From Cervus elaphus (lineage: Eukaryota > Chordata > Mammalia > Artiodactyla > Cervidae), in assembly GCF_910594005.1 (NCBI RefSeq), contig NC_057815.1, positions 69,268,052 to 69,332,051 of the forward strand: a stretch of DNA of 64,000 bases, in the 5' to 3' direction. Of the stretch, positions 34,960 to 46,720 are shown one piece after another. The notes under the pieces are model-generated. The model made no database searches, had not been told where the DNA came from, and worked only from the letters and a program-made list of their open reading frames with translations. The position numbers and the translations under genes are program-made. Within the stretch, counting starts at the first letter, position 1. The number at the start of each line of letters is the position of its first letter.

Positions 34960-36035
34960 TGAGATTTTCCCGGCTTTTGCTTAGTTGACAGTTGTTTAGT
35001 TTATAATCTGAATGAGTAGATAAGACAAATTAAATATTTTGAAGAACAAGACTTACAAAAATATTCTCATGCATTGTTCCGTCTCGTTGTCACGTGGGAC
35101 TCACAGCCTGAGCCCCGGCTTCAGTGGACAGTGTTCTGCAGTGATGGTGCTCAGCCATGAACTGACTTACTTGATGTTTTAGGACCAGGCATGCCATTTT
35201 TATTGAGGCTGCCTCAATTTCTGTGACCTTAGTGATGCTGAAATACTGAGGAGATGTATCCTTGGCTACTCTGCAGCTTGTTGGAATACTTCTGATTCCT
35301 TCCAGCATTAATGATGTGACTTTGGGAGAAGCAACTAGTGGCTTTACCTAAGGTCGTATCACTTCATTGGTAAAATCTCTAGATGGTGTTTCTGCTGACC
35401 TGTTTCTGATCTAGTTCTCTGTTCTTTTTTATAAATAGAATCAAGTTCAACAGTTTTTTAAATGAACAAATGATTAAGAAAGTAAGAAGTTTGACACATT
35501 TTAAGAAAATGGACTTTTTCAGTCAACTGAAAATTTTGGAACCCATCTTTCTTTAAAACCAGAAGGTAGTGATATAATAGTTCAGCTTTTAAGCCAAACC
35601 ATCCACCTGTGAAAATGAGACCCTATCCTGTATTAACATATTTTTAAGTCTTATTTTTTAAAAGCAGATCTGTCTGCTCTCCTTCCCTCCATCATTTGCT
35701 CATGCTGAATTCAGAGCTAGTCTCTGGCAGGTGACCCAAGGGACTTAAAAACCATGTCATCTAGCTGACTCTGGTTTTTAAATTTAGATCAAATGACATT
35801 GTCTTTGAAGGCTCAAGAGTACTACTTAAGGTAGCCATATCAGAGGGGCGTGCCTTTCAAAGTACTCCTTACTGGCTGGCATCCTTAATATGAAAAGTGA
35901 AGGCTGGTCAAAAATAAATGAAAAGGAAAGTTTTATTGGAGTTATTTACTCTTAAGACAGCTATTTCAGACAGAACCTTGACAAGTTATCTCATTGCCTC
36001 TAGACAGGAATACACAAGGCATATGGGTATCTGTA
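34960..36035. other. Unassigned intronic sequence
   Basis: No gene or repeat recognised. A 72-codon minus frame (35308-35090) has no known domain. Confidence 0.35.
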
Positions 36036-36039
36036 GTAT

Positions 36040-36300
36040 TTTAAAAGACCTTGGGGGACCAGGCTTCTTCTGTAACTCATTCCAGAATTTAAACACCCTC
36101 ACTTCAGGAAATTCTTCCCTATATTTAACTTACAGGCCCCCTTCTGCGGTTAACACCCATTTCCGCTTTTCTCTGTCTCCAGTCAGGATGGAGAACAGCT
36201 GGCCAACATCCTTTGTGTGCTAACCCTCCATCAGTGAGAAAGTCATTTGGGTATCCCCAGGCTGCTTTTCTCACCCTCCAGCAGCCAAGTCTTTGAACCA
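36040..36300 (+). mobile_element. L3/CR1 LINE remnant
   Basis: 'caggaaattcttccctatatttaacttacaggccccc...aagtctttgaacc' has the wording of the CR1/L3 3' region. An ancient mammalian repeat. Confidence 0.5.
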
Positions 36301-36379
36301 AATTGAGATTTTTTTTTTCCCTGTTTTCATTTGTGCCTTGTTTCTCTCTCATCATTCTTTTTGATTATCAATGAATAAA

Positions 36380-36960
36380 ATTTGGAAAATGTAAAAATAC
36401 ACAGATGAGGGGAAAACAATAGCCGTACAATCCAGGGAGGGAAACCACTGTTAAGTTAGTTTTCTACGTGTTACTTATACAGTCGAGATCATATCATCTA
36501 TATCCCACTGAAATATAGTCTGAGCTGCATATGTAGAAACTTAAACATTTTCTGGCAGCCACATTGAGAAAAGGTAAAGGAATAGGCAAACTAATGTTAA
36601 TAGTAGTTTTCCTGTAATTCTAAAATACCAACTTATTGGTGTGTAATCAGTATTTTTAATTATTAATATTTTACACTCCATTTTTATTCTAAACCCTCTA
36701 AATCCAGTGTGTGTTGTACTTTGACAGCACATCTCAAGCCCAGCTCGCCGCCGTGCAGGTACTCAGTAACGTGTAGCTGCAGTGTGGAAGCACAGTCCTT
36801 GCAGTTGTATGTACTGCTTTTTTGTCTGTCATATCTTAAGCCTATTACCAATGCCATTACCATATTTTTACATCATTTTAATGGCTGCATAATATTTCAT
36901 CAATTAAACTTACTATAAGTGTATCTTTAGAAAATTTTGTTCTTCATAAGTAGCCATGGA
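36380..36960. other. Decayed repeat-like sequence, family uncertain
   Basis: Phrases such as 'tttaatggctgcataatatttcatc' resemble old L1-derived repeats, but the match is patchy. No gene is visible. Confidence 0.35.
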
Positions 36961-37084
36961 GTGTTCTCTTTTTACTTCTTTTTTTTTTTTTCTTTCACAT
37001 TAACTGAATGTTTCTCAACACATTGCCCAAAAACAACAACAACAAATTATTTCTTTTGGGTACAGTTAATCAAGTCCACTTATT

Positions 37085-37190
37085 CATAAAACAAATATAT
37101 TCATTTAGTATCTACTAAGTGCTCTGTACTCCCTTGGACTGGGAAGTGGAGTAGTGGGTTTCAAAAAATAGAAGGCCAGGTCCCTTCCAT
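37085..37190 (-). mobile_element. L2 fragment (antisense)
   Basis: 'acaaatatattcatttagtatctactaagtgctctgtactcccttggactggg' is the antisense L2 3' end. Confidence 0.6.
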
Positions 37191-37229
37191 ACACTGTGTA
37201 CAAGACTTGGCTCCACAGTTGGACTGTGC

Positions 37230-37570
37230 ACATACTGTATTTTATTCTGACTTAAATATTCTTCCCTTCATTTCTTAACTCCCTCTGCACCTTAATATAC
37301 ACACACAGCCTGACTGATTGACTCTACCTTTTCTTTCAAAGGCCAGTCAAAGATAGTCACCTCTGCTGACTCCTCTAGGTGACTACTGGCTCCCTCCTCC
37401 ATCATACAAAATGTATATTGTGTTCAGAGCACTGTGGTGTTCCAGCGATTGGCTAACTCTGTCTTCTCTACTAGAGTGGAAACTCTAATGATAGAAACCT
37501 TATTTTATGAGCCTCTTTATTCCCAGTGCCTAGCAGATCACAAGGGAGTGAATGTGGATTTCAGTACTGT
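37230..37570 (+). mobile_element. L2 LINE 3' end (sense)
   Basis: 'ggccagtcaaagatagtcacctctgctgactcc', 'agtggaaactctaatgatagaaacc' and 'ctttattcccagtgcctagcag' occur in L2 order. Confidence 0.6.
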
Positions 37571-37609
37571 CCACTGAAATATGTGTTGAAATACAAGTGA
37601 TCATGTTAA

Positions 37610-37790
37610 GCATCAGTTGGATGGTATAATTACAAGTATTGATCAGGGAGTTCAGAGAGGTCATTTTAAATTGGCATATGGTTGAAGAAGACTTTAACAA
37701 ATGAGGCAGGATTTGAACTGGGCTTTGGGAAGTGGTTATGCCTACATGAATTGGAGGGGAGATGCCCTATTGCAGGAAGTCTTGTTTTTC
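37610..37790 (-). mobile_element. Possible L2 fragment (antisense)
   Basis: 'tggttgaagaagactttaacaaatgaggcaggatttgaactgggctttg' resembles the antisense L2 'gacatttgagctgggccttga' region. Confidence 0.4.
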
Positions 37791-38044
37791 AGGAGGAATC
37801 CTTTAGCATGTATCAGCAGATAAATATCTTTCTAGATCTAAAACACTCTACTAAGTTTCAAGAAGGCTGACAGGGCTTTGCAGAATTAGTACCTCTGACT
37901 GCTTCATGTGATCTTTGAGTTTAAGCTGTGTTTCAACTCTGGAGATGTTAAAGGTCATTTTATATGATGCTTGTTCAGTAATCCTTCTGCTAGGGATAAC
38001 TGTATATTTAAGAAGTAACATCATTATAGAAATATCAAATGACT

Positions 38045-38290
38045 GTTATTGCAAACCAGGTACCCTCCCAAAGCATTTTGAATGTATTATTTAGTTAACT
38101 CATTTAATCCTCACAACAATTGAGTGAACTAGGGCCCCTTTATCGTCTCTCATGTTACAGATGAAGCTGAAGCACAGAGAGGTTTGAATAATTTAAATGT
38201 GACACAGCCATCAAGTGGAGGAGCTAAGATTTGATCCCAGAAGAACAGTTTTAGGGCCTCTCCTTTAACCATTACTCTGTACAGCCTCTC
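38045..38290 (-). mobile_element. MIR SINE (antisense), nearly complete
   Basis: 'ttaactcatttaatcctcacaacaattgagtgaactaggg', 'gaagcacagagaggtttgaataa', 'ggagctaagatttgatcccag' are in antisense MIR order. Confidence 0.85.
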
Positions 38291-38379
38291 TTCTAGCTGT
38301 GTTAAGAATAAAATGTTTTATACAGAGATCATTTAGCATCCGTGGTTCCAGAACAGGAATCCTGTCATTATAACCTTTC

Positions 38380-39560
38380 TCTAGTTCTCTCCATTCCTTT
38401 CTGACTGCTCCTTATCTCACTCGTAGGCTCCTGTTTTTCTGCCTCATCATGAAAACCGGAGCACTCAAGGCTCAGTCCTTGTCCCTCTTTCCTCTGATTT
38501 TATTCACCACCCCTGCCCAGTGATCTTATCTACAGCTGTTTTTTACTTATCACCCACACTGAATTGAAGCAAAAGTGTAACTCTTTAGCCCAGATCTCTT
38601 TTCTGATATTAGACCTCTATTCAGATTGCCTCCTGGACATTTTCATAGCACATTGTCTGTGCCCATGTTGTGTTTTTTTTCCTGTCTTCCACCAGAACCA
38701 TCATAAGCCTCATGGTCTCCCAGGGCTGTGCTTTCAGCAAATCGAATCTCCATCCAGTCTTTCACACTGGCCAAGAAGCTGTTTGATTCTCCCTTTCCTC
38801 TTTAACTCCAACCTTTGCAACCTCTTCTGATTTCCCCTAATGTGCCTGTGTCTCTGTATCTGCACATTTCCACTCTGGCCCAAGCCTTCATCATCTCTTA
38901 CCTGTACTACTGCGCGGCCTGTGGTCGGTCCTCCAGCATCCACTCCAGACCCCCTCCCATCTGTCCTCCAGCTTCAGAGTGTACCTGTCAAAATGCAGAT
39001 CAATCGATTAGTGTCTCTCTCTTTCTCTCCCTACCCACTAGACAGACAGGACAGACATACACACTCCTAGCCTAAAACACTTTATGACTTAAAGAGAAAA
39101 TTCTAAACATGGCCTCTGCATAGTCTGCTCTAGACCACATTTTTCTCTTCAGCTTTATCATCTACCAGGCTGCTGTTCACTTGATGACTTTTTGGGTCCT
39201 CAAACATTGTTCTCTTTCTTGATATAGGGTCTTAACATATCCTATTCCTTTTGCCTGGATGCTCTCACCTACCCATCCACCCTTCACCTGGTGAGGAAGT
39301 CTAGTCCTTCAGATCTTGGCCTTGGCTGGGTCAGTTCTGTTATAAGCTCTCTCAACCCATGATCGCTTTTGCACAGCATGTGTCAGAGGTGGTCATTTTA
39401 TGTCTGTAATTTTTACATTAATGTCTGTCCACTCCCACTCTGATATAAGCTCCACAAAAGCAGGAGCCATGGCTTTTTTCAACCATTTTATCCCCGAAGT
39501 CTAGTGCACAATGCCTGGTGTATAGTAGACACTCAACATATATTTGAATGAGGGAGTAAA
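38380..39560 (+). mobile_element. L2 LINE, about 1.2 kb (sense)
   Basis: This is the longest L2 in the window. Blocks in order are 'ctccttatctcactcgtaggc', 'tcagattgcctcctggac', 'catctcttacctgtactactgc', 'ccttttgcctggatgctctcacc', 'gctccacaaaagcaggagccatgg', and the end 'caatgcctggtgtatagtagacactcaac'. The several 60-90-codon frames here (38564-39075) are L2 ORF2 shadows. Confidence 0.8.
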
Positions 39561-41960
39561 TAATGTGTTGCTATGTTCTGTTTATACTGCACCTCTTATA
39601 GTAGTACAGAGGGCTCCAAGAGAGAAGCTTCCCAAGACATTATCCCTGGAGTCCCACAGTCTCTAAGCAGCGATTCAGTGACGGCTGTCATTCAAGCATT
39701 TCTTCCAAAGGCCTTAAGCATCTTTGGATACGGTGGCAAAGCTATCCATTTTTCTTTTAAAATAACAAACTGAAGTTGTTTCTTCTCATGGTGCGGTTCA
39801 TGTCAGAGCTTATTAGAAATGAGATGGTGGTTCAGCTTTGCGATGTCTTTCAAAGACTTAATTTCACAGATTCTGTCATTGGTCTCTGGAGTCTAACGCT
39901 TCCTTTAGCGCTCTGTCTCTGCAAGTGTACTTTGTATATTCTTGATCAAGCTGGTCAAGGTCTTCCTGTAACTGGGCTGTGACATCGCTATTACTTTGGT
40001 TTCCCTGGCAAAAGTAGATTTTTTTTTTCCTAGTTTTCAGTACAAACACCTTATCACTCTCCCACATTTCAAGTGCTATCTAGATACTCTAAGGGTTTGT
40101 CAGGTAACCTTCCTGGCATCTCTGTTTCTACAGACCATGTTACAGTCCTTATAATGTTTGTTGCCTTGCCAGTGATTTCAGTATGTTATTTGTGTGATGA
40201 TTTCTTAGAAGTGAAAGCTGATGGGTGCAGTGGTTGACCTCTCAGCTCCTGGGACCGTCTGTCTCTCTGGAGGATCACTGTTTATTCCCTGACCCCAAGG
40301 AACTCAGCCTTGAGACCAAGCGGGCCTCCAGGTGGGCTCCGGGCTGTGGGCACCCCTTCAGCCTCTGTTCATAACCTGTGCTGGGACCTCTGTTTTCCAA
40401 GCTGGACCCTGTTGCCCAGGACCATGGAGCCCCTCACATCACAGAGCCTGGGAAAATGGATTTCTTCAGCTTGCTTGGTTTTATCCTTTGCTGGTGGAAC
40501 TTTCTGTTTCACAAATTCATCTCTCCATCAGAACTCCGTTTAAGTAAAATCTAAAGGCTCCCCTTGTTCAGTTATTCCTTTTTAAAACTGGTTTTATTTA
40601 GTCAGACTCTGGCAGGAAGCCTTCTAAAGTTGAGCCCAGGGGAAAAGTGACCATTGGTACAGATTTTAGCCTGTGCTCTGGCCCAAGATTGTTTCTATTT
40701 TTATTTTGTTTCTTGTTTTTGTTAACATCCAGGGCAAAGATTAAGCACTTTCACTTATCTGTAATGGTGAGAGGCCTTCAGATTGCTTGCCTGTGGCCAA
40801 GAGTTTACATGCTTAAAACTATTAACCTCCAGTGACCTCCTGGGAGATAAGATCTAGCTGTTCAGTTTGGCTTTTCCAAAAGAAGGCTCTGTGCTTCTAC
40901 TTGATCTGAGATAGAAAAAGAAGAAAGATAAATCCCAGCCTTTGCTGGATTTTGAAAAAGGTTAGTAGCCTAATTTATGGAGGCTTTTTTTTTTTAAACT
41001 AACTTTATGTCATAATTTCTCAGCTGCCAAAAGACGTAATTCTACCTCAGCTTCGCCTTGGCAACCTGCTTTTGGCACTCAGTGCAGCCCTGTCATTGCT
41101 CTGCATTATTTAAGCAGTAATCTTTAAGAAGGTGAGAAACTATTATTGCTTTTTAGCACAGTTGACATGCTATTGGCACAGAGGAGTACCTAGAGCTTCA
41201 AACATTTCTAATGGCTGTAAACCAACTCAAACACCTCCATGTAGAGGTCTCACTGCCATGAGGTCATAGCTTGCTACAAGGGGGAGAAAGAAGAAGATCA
41301 AATGTTATTTAAAAGTGTGGGGTTTTTTCCTTCTTTTTAAGTATTCTTATTCCACTGAGTTGTAGCTGTAGATTTTGGCCAGGTTCCAGACAATCAAGAT
41401 TTAGCATTTTGACCAGCTGTGATCTAGTAATGTTCCTCAGAGGAAACATTTTGTAGGAGGGAAAGACACATATTTGAGTCTGTGAATTGTACTCCTTCCT
41501 AATACTTTACAGTGTGAGATCTGGTTGTAGACAGATAAAACAAGTGCAAGCAAATCTGAGAGAGAACAGAGAAAAAAACTTCTGAAAGAGCTAAAAATTC
41601 ACCCCAGCTTCAAGAATGCTCTTGAGGTGGAAAATCTTTACATTCTTTATTTCATTTTTCACTGAGTCTCCACATTTATAACAGTTCATGGTAGAATGTA
41701 TGTTCATAATTGATACTTAGAATGTATTAGAATTCTTACAACAGCATAACAAGTCTTAGGAAGTAAAAATGCCCCACAAACTTAATGTAGGCAAGAAGAG
41801 AAGGAAAAGATTATCAAACCACTTGACCTAAAAACAGTATTCTGATTCTCATTCCTCCCTCTCATAGGAGTGGAGAGTGTTTTGGTGGCAAGTCCTATGG
41901 ATTGGGAAAGAGAAGAAAATTAGCATTTATTTAGTCGGGCACCCTCTGTTAAAACACAGT
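39561..41960. other. Unassigned intronic stretch with an antisense coiled-coil-like frame
   Basis: No repeat was recognised across about 2.4 kb, unusual for this intron. The minus frame at 40067-39876 is described separately. A GC-richer patch at 40210-40480 carries two overlapping plus frames without known domains. Confidence 0.35.
39876..40067 (-). other. Antisense 63-codon open frame, coiled-coil-like, identity unknown
   Basis: The frame contains TAQLQEDLDQLDQEYTKY and then an Arg/Lys/Glu-rich helix, with leucines spaced as in a short coiled coil. A one-base shift after its stop would extend a similar charged, Ile/Leu-rich frame by about 25 residues. I do not recognise the parent protein. 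It may be a fragment of a decayed processed pseudogene, or chance. Confidence 0.25.
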
Positions 41961-41963
41961 TAA

Positions 41964-42236
41964 GACTTCCCTGGCGGCACGGTGGATAGAAATTCACCTG
42001 CCAACGCAGGGGACAAGGGTTCAATCCTTGGTTTGGAAAGATCCCACATGCCGTGGAGCAGCTAAGCCCACGCACAACTACTGAGCCCACGCACTCTAGG
42101 GCCGCCGTGCCCTGGAGCCTGTGCTCCACAACACGAGAAGCCCACGCACCGAAACGAAGAGCAGCCCCCACTCCCCGCAACTAGAGAAAGCTCGCACAGA
42201 AAGCAGCAAAGACCCAGCGTGGCCAAAAAAAGAAAA
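41964..42236 (+). mobile_element. CHR-type cetartiodactyl SINE (sense), nearly complete
   Basis: The head GACTTCCCTGGCGGCACGG, then 'ggttcaatccttggtttgg', 'gatcccacatgccgtggagc', repeated 'cccacgcac' units and an A-rich end. About 270 bases. The CpG richness and local GC bias come from this element. Confidence 0.88.
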
Positions 42237-42249
42237 CCACAATTAGTTT

Positions 42250-42390
42250 CTTTGTGATTTTGGGCAGGTTACCTAAACTCTGTGCCTCAGTTTCTTCATC
42301 TGCAAAATGAGGATGATTTTCTTAATACCTCATAGAGATGTGAGGATTAAATGAGACCATGTATAAAGCTGTCAATAGAATACTTCATAC
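42250..42390 (+). mobile_element. MIR SINE (sense)
   Basis: 'gtgattttgggcaggttacctaaactctgtgcctcagtttcttcatctgc' is a well preserved MIR core. Confidence 0.85.
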
Positions 42391-42429
42391 CACTTCATAA
42401 ATATCAGTTGCTATTGTTTTATTATTAAT

Positions 42430-42600
42430 AGTTTATGGAGTACCTACTCATTGTACTAAGAATTTTACTTGTAGATCCCATTTAATCCTAACTGCAACAA
42501 CTGTTAGATGGATATACCCACTTTACAGGAGACGAAACATAGGTTCAGTGCTTCACCAGGCTCACATATTTCATAATGGCAGAGCTACGTGTGAGGGTCT
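42430..42600 (-). mobile_element. MIR SINE (antisense)
   Basis: 'ggagtacctactcattgtactaagaatt', 'tttaatcctaactgcaacaac' and 'caggagacgaaacataggttc' are in antisense MIR order, facing the MIR just upstream. Confidence 0.75.
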
Positions 42601-43387
42601 GGAATATTATATATGGGAGATGGGGAAATGGGAACACATTTTGAACCAATGCTTCCGTACCTCTTTTCCTCTCTCTCAGTCCCTTTTCTATAAAAAGAGG
42701 CTATAGCTTCAGGCAATAAAACCCACAGAAAAGGAAGAGGGAGCAAGAGTGGTGGGGCAAGGGTCGTGGAGTCCAGTGAGCTGGTTCTGCTGTCTCCCAG
42801 TTAGCTTCACGGCAAGATATGTGTATAATGGTTATAGAAGTACTAAACAGAGTCCTCCTCATTTAGCTTGGGGAAGCAGAGAAATTCTCCCTTTTATTAA
42901 AATTCCCTTTCCCTGAACCTGTATTCTTATAGAAAAATGACACCTCAGAGGTTTGGGGACAGTAAGAATGTGGCTCACAGATTCTGGGGAGCTCCTGTCG
43001 TCCCATAGCATTTGGTAGATCGTGTAAATAGAGGCAGTTGAGCACGTCCACTAGGTTCAAAGCCTTCCCCACCCCAGGTTCTCAGGAACAAGCTGGAATG
43101 AAGTTTCATCCTGAGCAGAATAAACCTCCTGATTTAGTCCTTTCTCCTCCACGCTCATGCTTGCCTTGACTCCTTATCTTCATGCAGGCAGCTCTCCCTG
43201 ATGTGCAGGAGTGGAGATGTGGGTATGTGGGAGGAGTTCTGAGTTTGTTCCTGCTTTAAACAGTATTTTGTATAGAAGAAAACAGTAGAAGGAAGGAGAT
43301 CTAGGTTCTGGTCTTTCCTCTGCTAACTGTTACCCTGTGTTACTATCTAAGATGTTAATGTCTTTGAGTCTCACTTACCTCTTCTGT
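42601..43387. other. Unassigned intronic sequence
   Basis: No gene or repeat recognised. A 69-codon minus frame (43072-42863) is probably chance. Confidence 0.35.
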
Positions 43388-43576
43388 GGGCCTCAGACAG
43401 CAAAGAATCTACCTGCAGTGCAGGAGACCTGGGTTTGATCCCTGGGTTGGGAAGATTCTTGGGGAAGAGAATGGCTACCCACTCCAGTAGTCTTGCCTAG
43501 AGAATTCCATGGACAGAGGAGCTGGACTACCGTCCATGGGGTTGCAAAGAGTCAGACATGACTAGGCAACTAAGTT
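43388..43576 (+). mobile_element. Bov-tA SINE (sense)
   Basis: tRNA-like head ('cagcaaagaatctacctgcagtg', 'gggtttgatccctgggttggg') plus a Bov-A unit ending 'gtcagacatgactaggcaac'. The first bases of the head are changed. Confidence 0.92.
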
Positions 43577-43679
43577 TTTTTTTTAACCTCTTCTGTAAAA
43601 TGAGGCTAATACTTTTGGAATCCAGAGCCTAGGGAAGCAAATAATAATGACAGAAACCACAATTACAGCTACTAATGTC

Positions 43680-43835
43680 ATCAGTATATATGGCAGGCAT
43701 TCTGCCACGGGTTTGAAGTGTGTTGTTTAATCTTTACCACAGTCCAATAATCTATTTTAAAAAGAAGAAAACTAGAGCAGAGAGAAGATGACTGCCTATA
43801 GTCCTATAACTAATAAGTGGTGAATTCAGCCTTAA
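43680..43835 (-). mobile_element. MIR SINE (antisense), diverged
   Basis: 'ttgtttaatctttaccacagtcc' and 'agaaaactagagcagagagaag' followed by 'taataagtggtgaattcagcc' fit antisense MIR. Confidence 0.6.
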
Positions 43836-45070
43836 TTTATAGCTCCAAACAAACAGGATCAATCATGGTTGCCAATCCAGAAGTTTGAGCATCCTTTCTC
43901 ATCATCACTACTATCTCCAGATAGCTCTGGACGTAGCTGAAGAGATAACAAAAGTAACTGACTACAATAAAGACAGAATGAAAAAGAAATTAATGACCTT
44001 AATTTAGAGACATCAGAGAAGACTTGATCCAAAGAAGCCAAATTTAAACCAGACTGTCCTCCTTGACCTCTAAACTCTGAACCACTTGGCTTCTCCCTCA
44101 CATGCTGTTGTCAGGGATCCTAAGATATCCTTTTGTGCTTGTAGCAGAAAAGAGTATTATTATTTAACAATCCCTGATATGATTCAGTTATTCAGTCTAT
44201 GTCCTGTTTCACTAAACCATGGCCTAGAAAGTTTGTAATTACAGTATCTTTGGGTTGTTGTTTTTGAATACATTCCTTTTAATTATAGTGTTAAACCCCA
44301 AATGTCATGTTTCCAGTTTGGACCTAAGCCAAGCTGAAGGAGACATCCATTCAAAGCAAACAGGTGATAAGGAGACTGTGCAGTGAACTTCCAGGACTCT
44401 GTCCAATTGCTAGTCCTCAAATCTAGAGCCTTAGAACAAGGGACCTGTGGCTGGAGTGGTGGATAAAGAAATGCCACATTTTCTGCTGCACCTGCTCCTC
44501 CCCAGAACACTCAGATTTACTTTAGTTGTTTCCAGGAGTAGAAATTATAAGTTATTCATCACAATTTAAATAATGTAATAATTTTGTTTGATAAGTAAAT
44601 TGTCAATTGCCTTTAAAAATTGGTCTTAATAATTAGTAAGTCTTAAGGATTTCAACTTCTTCCATCTTGATAAAATATGTATGAAGCCAGACTCTAATCA
44701 GACCAAAAGAATCTTGAAAGCTTTTGGGCATCTGCCTTTTTAATTGCTGCCTTTCTCTTTTTAGGCAATAGTAGAGGTAAAATGTTCCTTTTTTTATGGT
44801 AAGAATTTAGTTAATACCAAAACGTGTAATGAAGATTCCTTCTAGAAACCTTCTATTAAATATGAAAATTTAAAAATTATTTTATTAAAAACCTATGCAT
44901 TGTGTTTTTATACAGCAATACAACAGTTTAATATAAAATTTTAGAAATATCTTAAATCCACAAACATAAGGAAATGGTTAAGTAACTTCTGATATTTCAT
45001 TTAATGGAGTAGCCACTTAGAATTGTTTACCAAGAGGTTTTAATAACTTCCAACAACAGGATACAGAACT
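43836..45070. other. Unassigned intronic sequence
   Basis: AT-rich, no gene or repeat recognised. Minus frames at 43859-44101 and 44283-44510 have no known domains. Confidence 0.35.
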
Positions 45071-45114
45071 GTGTGTGTGTATATATATATATTTATATAT
45101 ATATATATATATAC
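45071..45114. repeat. Compound (GT)n(AT)n microsatellite
   Basis: About five GT units run into an AT array broken once by TTT. About 44 bases. Confidence 0.9.
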
Positions 45115-45796
45115 TGAAAACACAACTTTCATTTTTTGTTTGATTGGTTTTGTATCTTTTTAAAATTAAACACATATATAAAAATCAAAGTCTACAAGGA
45201 AAATATCCAAATAGTGGTTATTTGATGGCCAATAGGCTTTTGACTGATTTTTAGTTTTTAATGTGGTTTATATTTTTAGTTGTCCAGGGAGAATAAATTA
45301 TTATAATAATTTAAAATTCATGTGTGTTTGTATATATTTTAATACATTCAATGCTTGAGCTATTTAAAGCTCAGCTATCTTAAAAATTTGGAACATTGCT
45401 AAGGTCCTGGAAGTAATAAAAAAATTAATTCTGAGCAGCCAAAATTAATCTTACAAAACTCATATAATTATGCATATTGTACCCAGGATATCTGCTGGTC
45501 CATCTCTCAAATCCTGTTTATTCTTGCTTTGCACACAATTCTCAAGACAGCTACTTTATAAGAACACAACAAATAAGACACAAACATCAAAAAGAGAAGC
45601 CCTTGCAGGCAAGAACACTGACTTGGCCGCACGTAACAGCCTGACAGTGAGAGAGGACATACAAAAGCCTGAGTGCAGACTTCAGACTCAGAAACGCAAC
45701 CCTGAAAGGCCTGTAGTCGCTCTACTATGTCATAGTCAGTAAGACGTCTTCATGCTGATGGCCCACAGTTATCAAGAAAATACCTTGTTAAACTGA
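45115..45796. other. Unassigned AT-rich intronic sequence
   Basis: No gene recognised. A 90-codon plus frame (45470-45742) has no known domain. Confidence 0.35.
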
Positions 45797-45935
45797 TAAA
45801 TGAGTAGATTCATGTATATGTATAACTGAATCACTTTACACCTGAAACATCACAACATTGTTAATCAACTATATTCCAAGATAACAAGTTTTAAAAAGTT
45901 TTTTAAATTAAAAAATATATATCTTTTTTTGTTCA
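45797..45935 (+). mobile_element. L1 3' terminus (sense)
   Basis: 'tgtataactgaatcactttacacctgaaac' and 'ttgttaatcaactatattcc' are the last bases of an L1 3' end with an A/T-rich tail. Confidence 0.8.
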
Positions 45936-46274
45936 ACTTACTCTTTTTAAGATCATAAGAAAGACTAGTAAAAAATTTTTGAAAGGTTTCATGGCACATA
46001 GCTGCAAATGGGGGGAAAAAGACAGTGTGTGATTGTTAGGGTAAACATTAGACCTGTAGACTTCCTTATTTGTCTAATACCTCATCTTCTTACCATTCTT
46101 AAGAGGGAATGTTTTATTGTTACTTGGGTTTTCTAAATTGTATTTGATACTGTCTTTACCTCAGTTCTCATAAAAATTCAGAGAAACTGGAAAAGATCCC
46201 AGAATCAGGATGTCAGCAAATGCCAAAGTCTCCACCTAGCAAAGCCTTTGAATCCATGCATCAAAATAGGAGTA

Positions 46275-46455
46275 ACATCAATAAGGACCTACTGTACAGC
46301 ACAGGAAACTCTACTCAATATTCTGTAATAACCTATATAGGAAAAGAATCTGAAAAAGAATGGATATATGTGTATGTACAACTGAACCACTTTGCTGTAA
46401 CCTGAAACTAACACAACATTGTCAGCTATATTTAAAAAAAAAAAAAAAAGTAACA
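46275..46455 (+). mobile_element. L1 3' terminus (sense) with A-tail
   Basis: 'cctactgtacagcacaggaaactctactc' through 'gaaactaacacaacattgtcagc', ending in about 16 A residues. A 61-codon frame here is a shadow. Confidence 0.88.
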
Positions 46456-46599
46456 CCCCAGAGCTTAGCTATAGGTTGGGTGGGTTAAATGGGAAGGCCT
46501 GTGTATAATGGCATTTAGCTTGATATCTGGCATATCAGACATTGGTTCTTAGCAAATGTTAGTCGAATGTAAATATGATTTTCCCACATGGGATGCAAA

Positions 46600-46720
46600 T
46601 GACTGTGTGGGCTCTAGAGTCAGATGTGGGTTCTGCAACCTTGAAGAAATCTTCCTAACCTCCTACCTGCCTACCTTTTTCACAGGGCAGGGGTGAGAAT
46701 TAAGCATTTTGGATGCTCAA
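46600..46720 (+). mobile_element. MIR SINE fragment (sense)
   Basis: 'gggctctagagtcagatgtgggttc...cttgaagaaatcttcctaacc' fits a diverged MIR. Confidence 0.6.

Noticed and set aside
38564..39075. Three overlapping plus frames as a possible small gene
   Set aside because: They lie within a 1.2 kb L2 element whose block order is clear; they are remnants of L2 ORF2 and its shadows.
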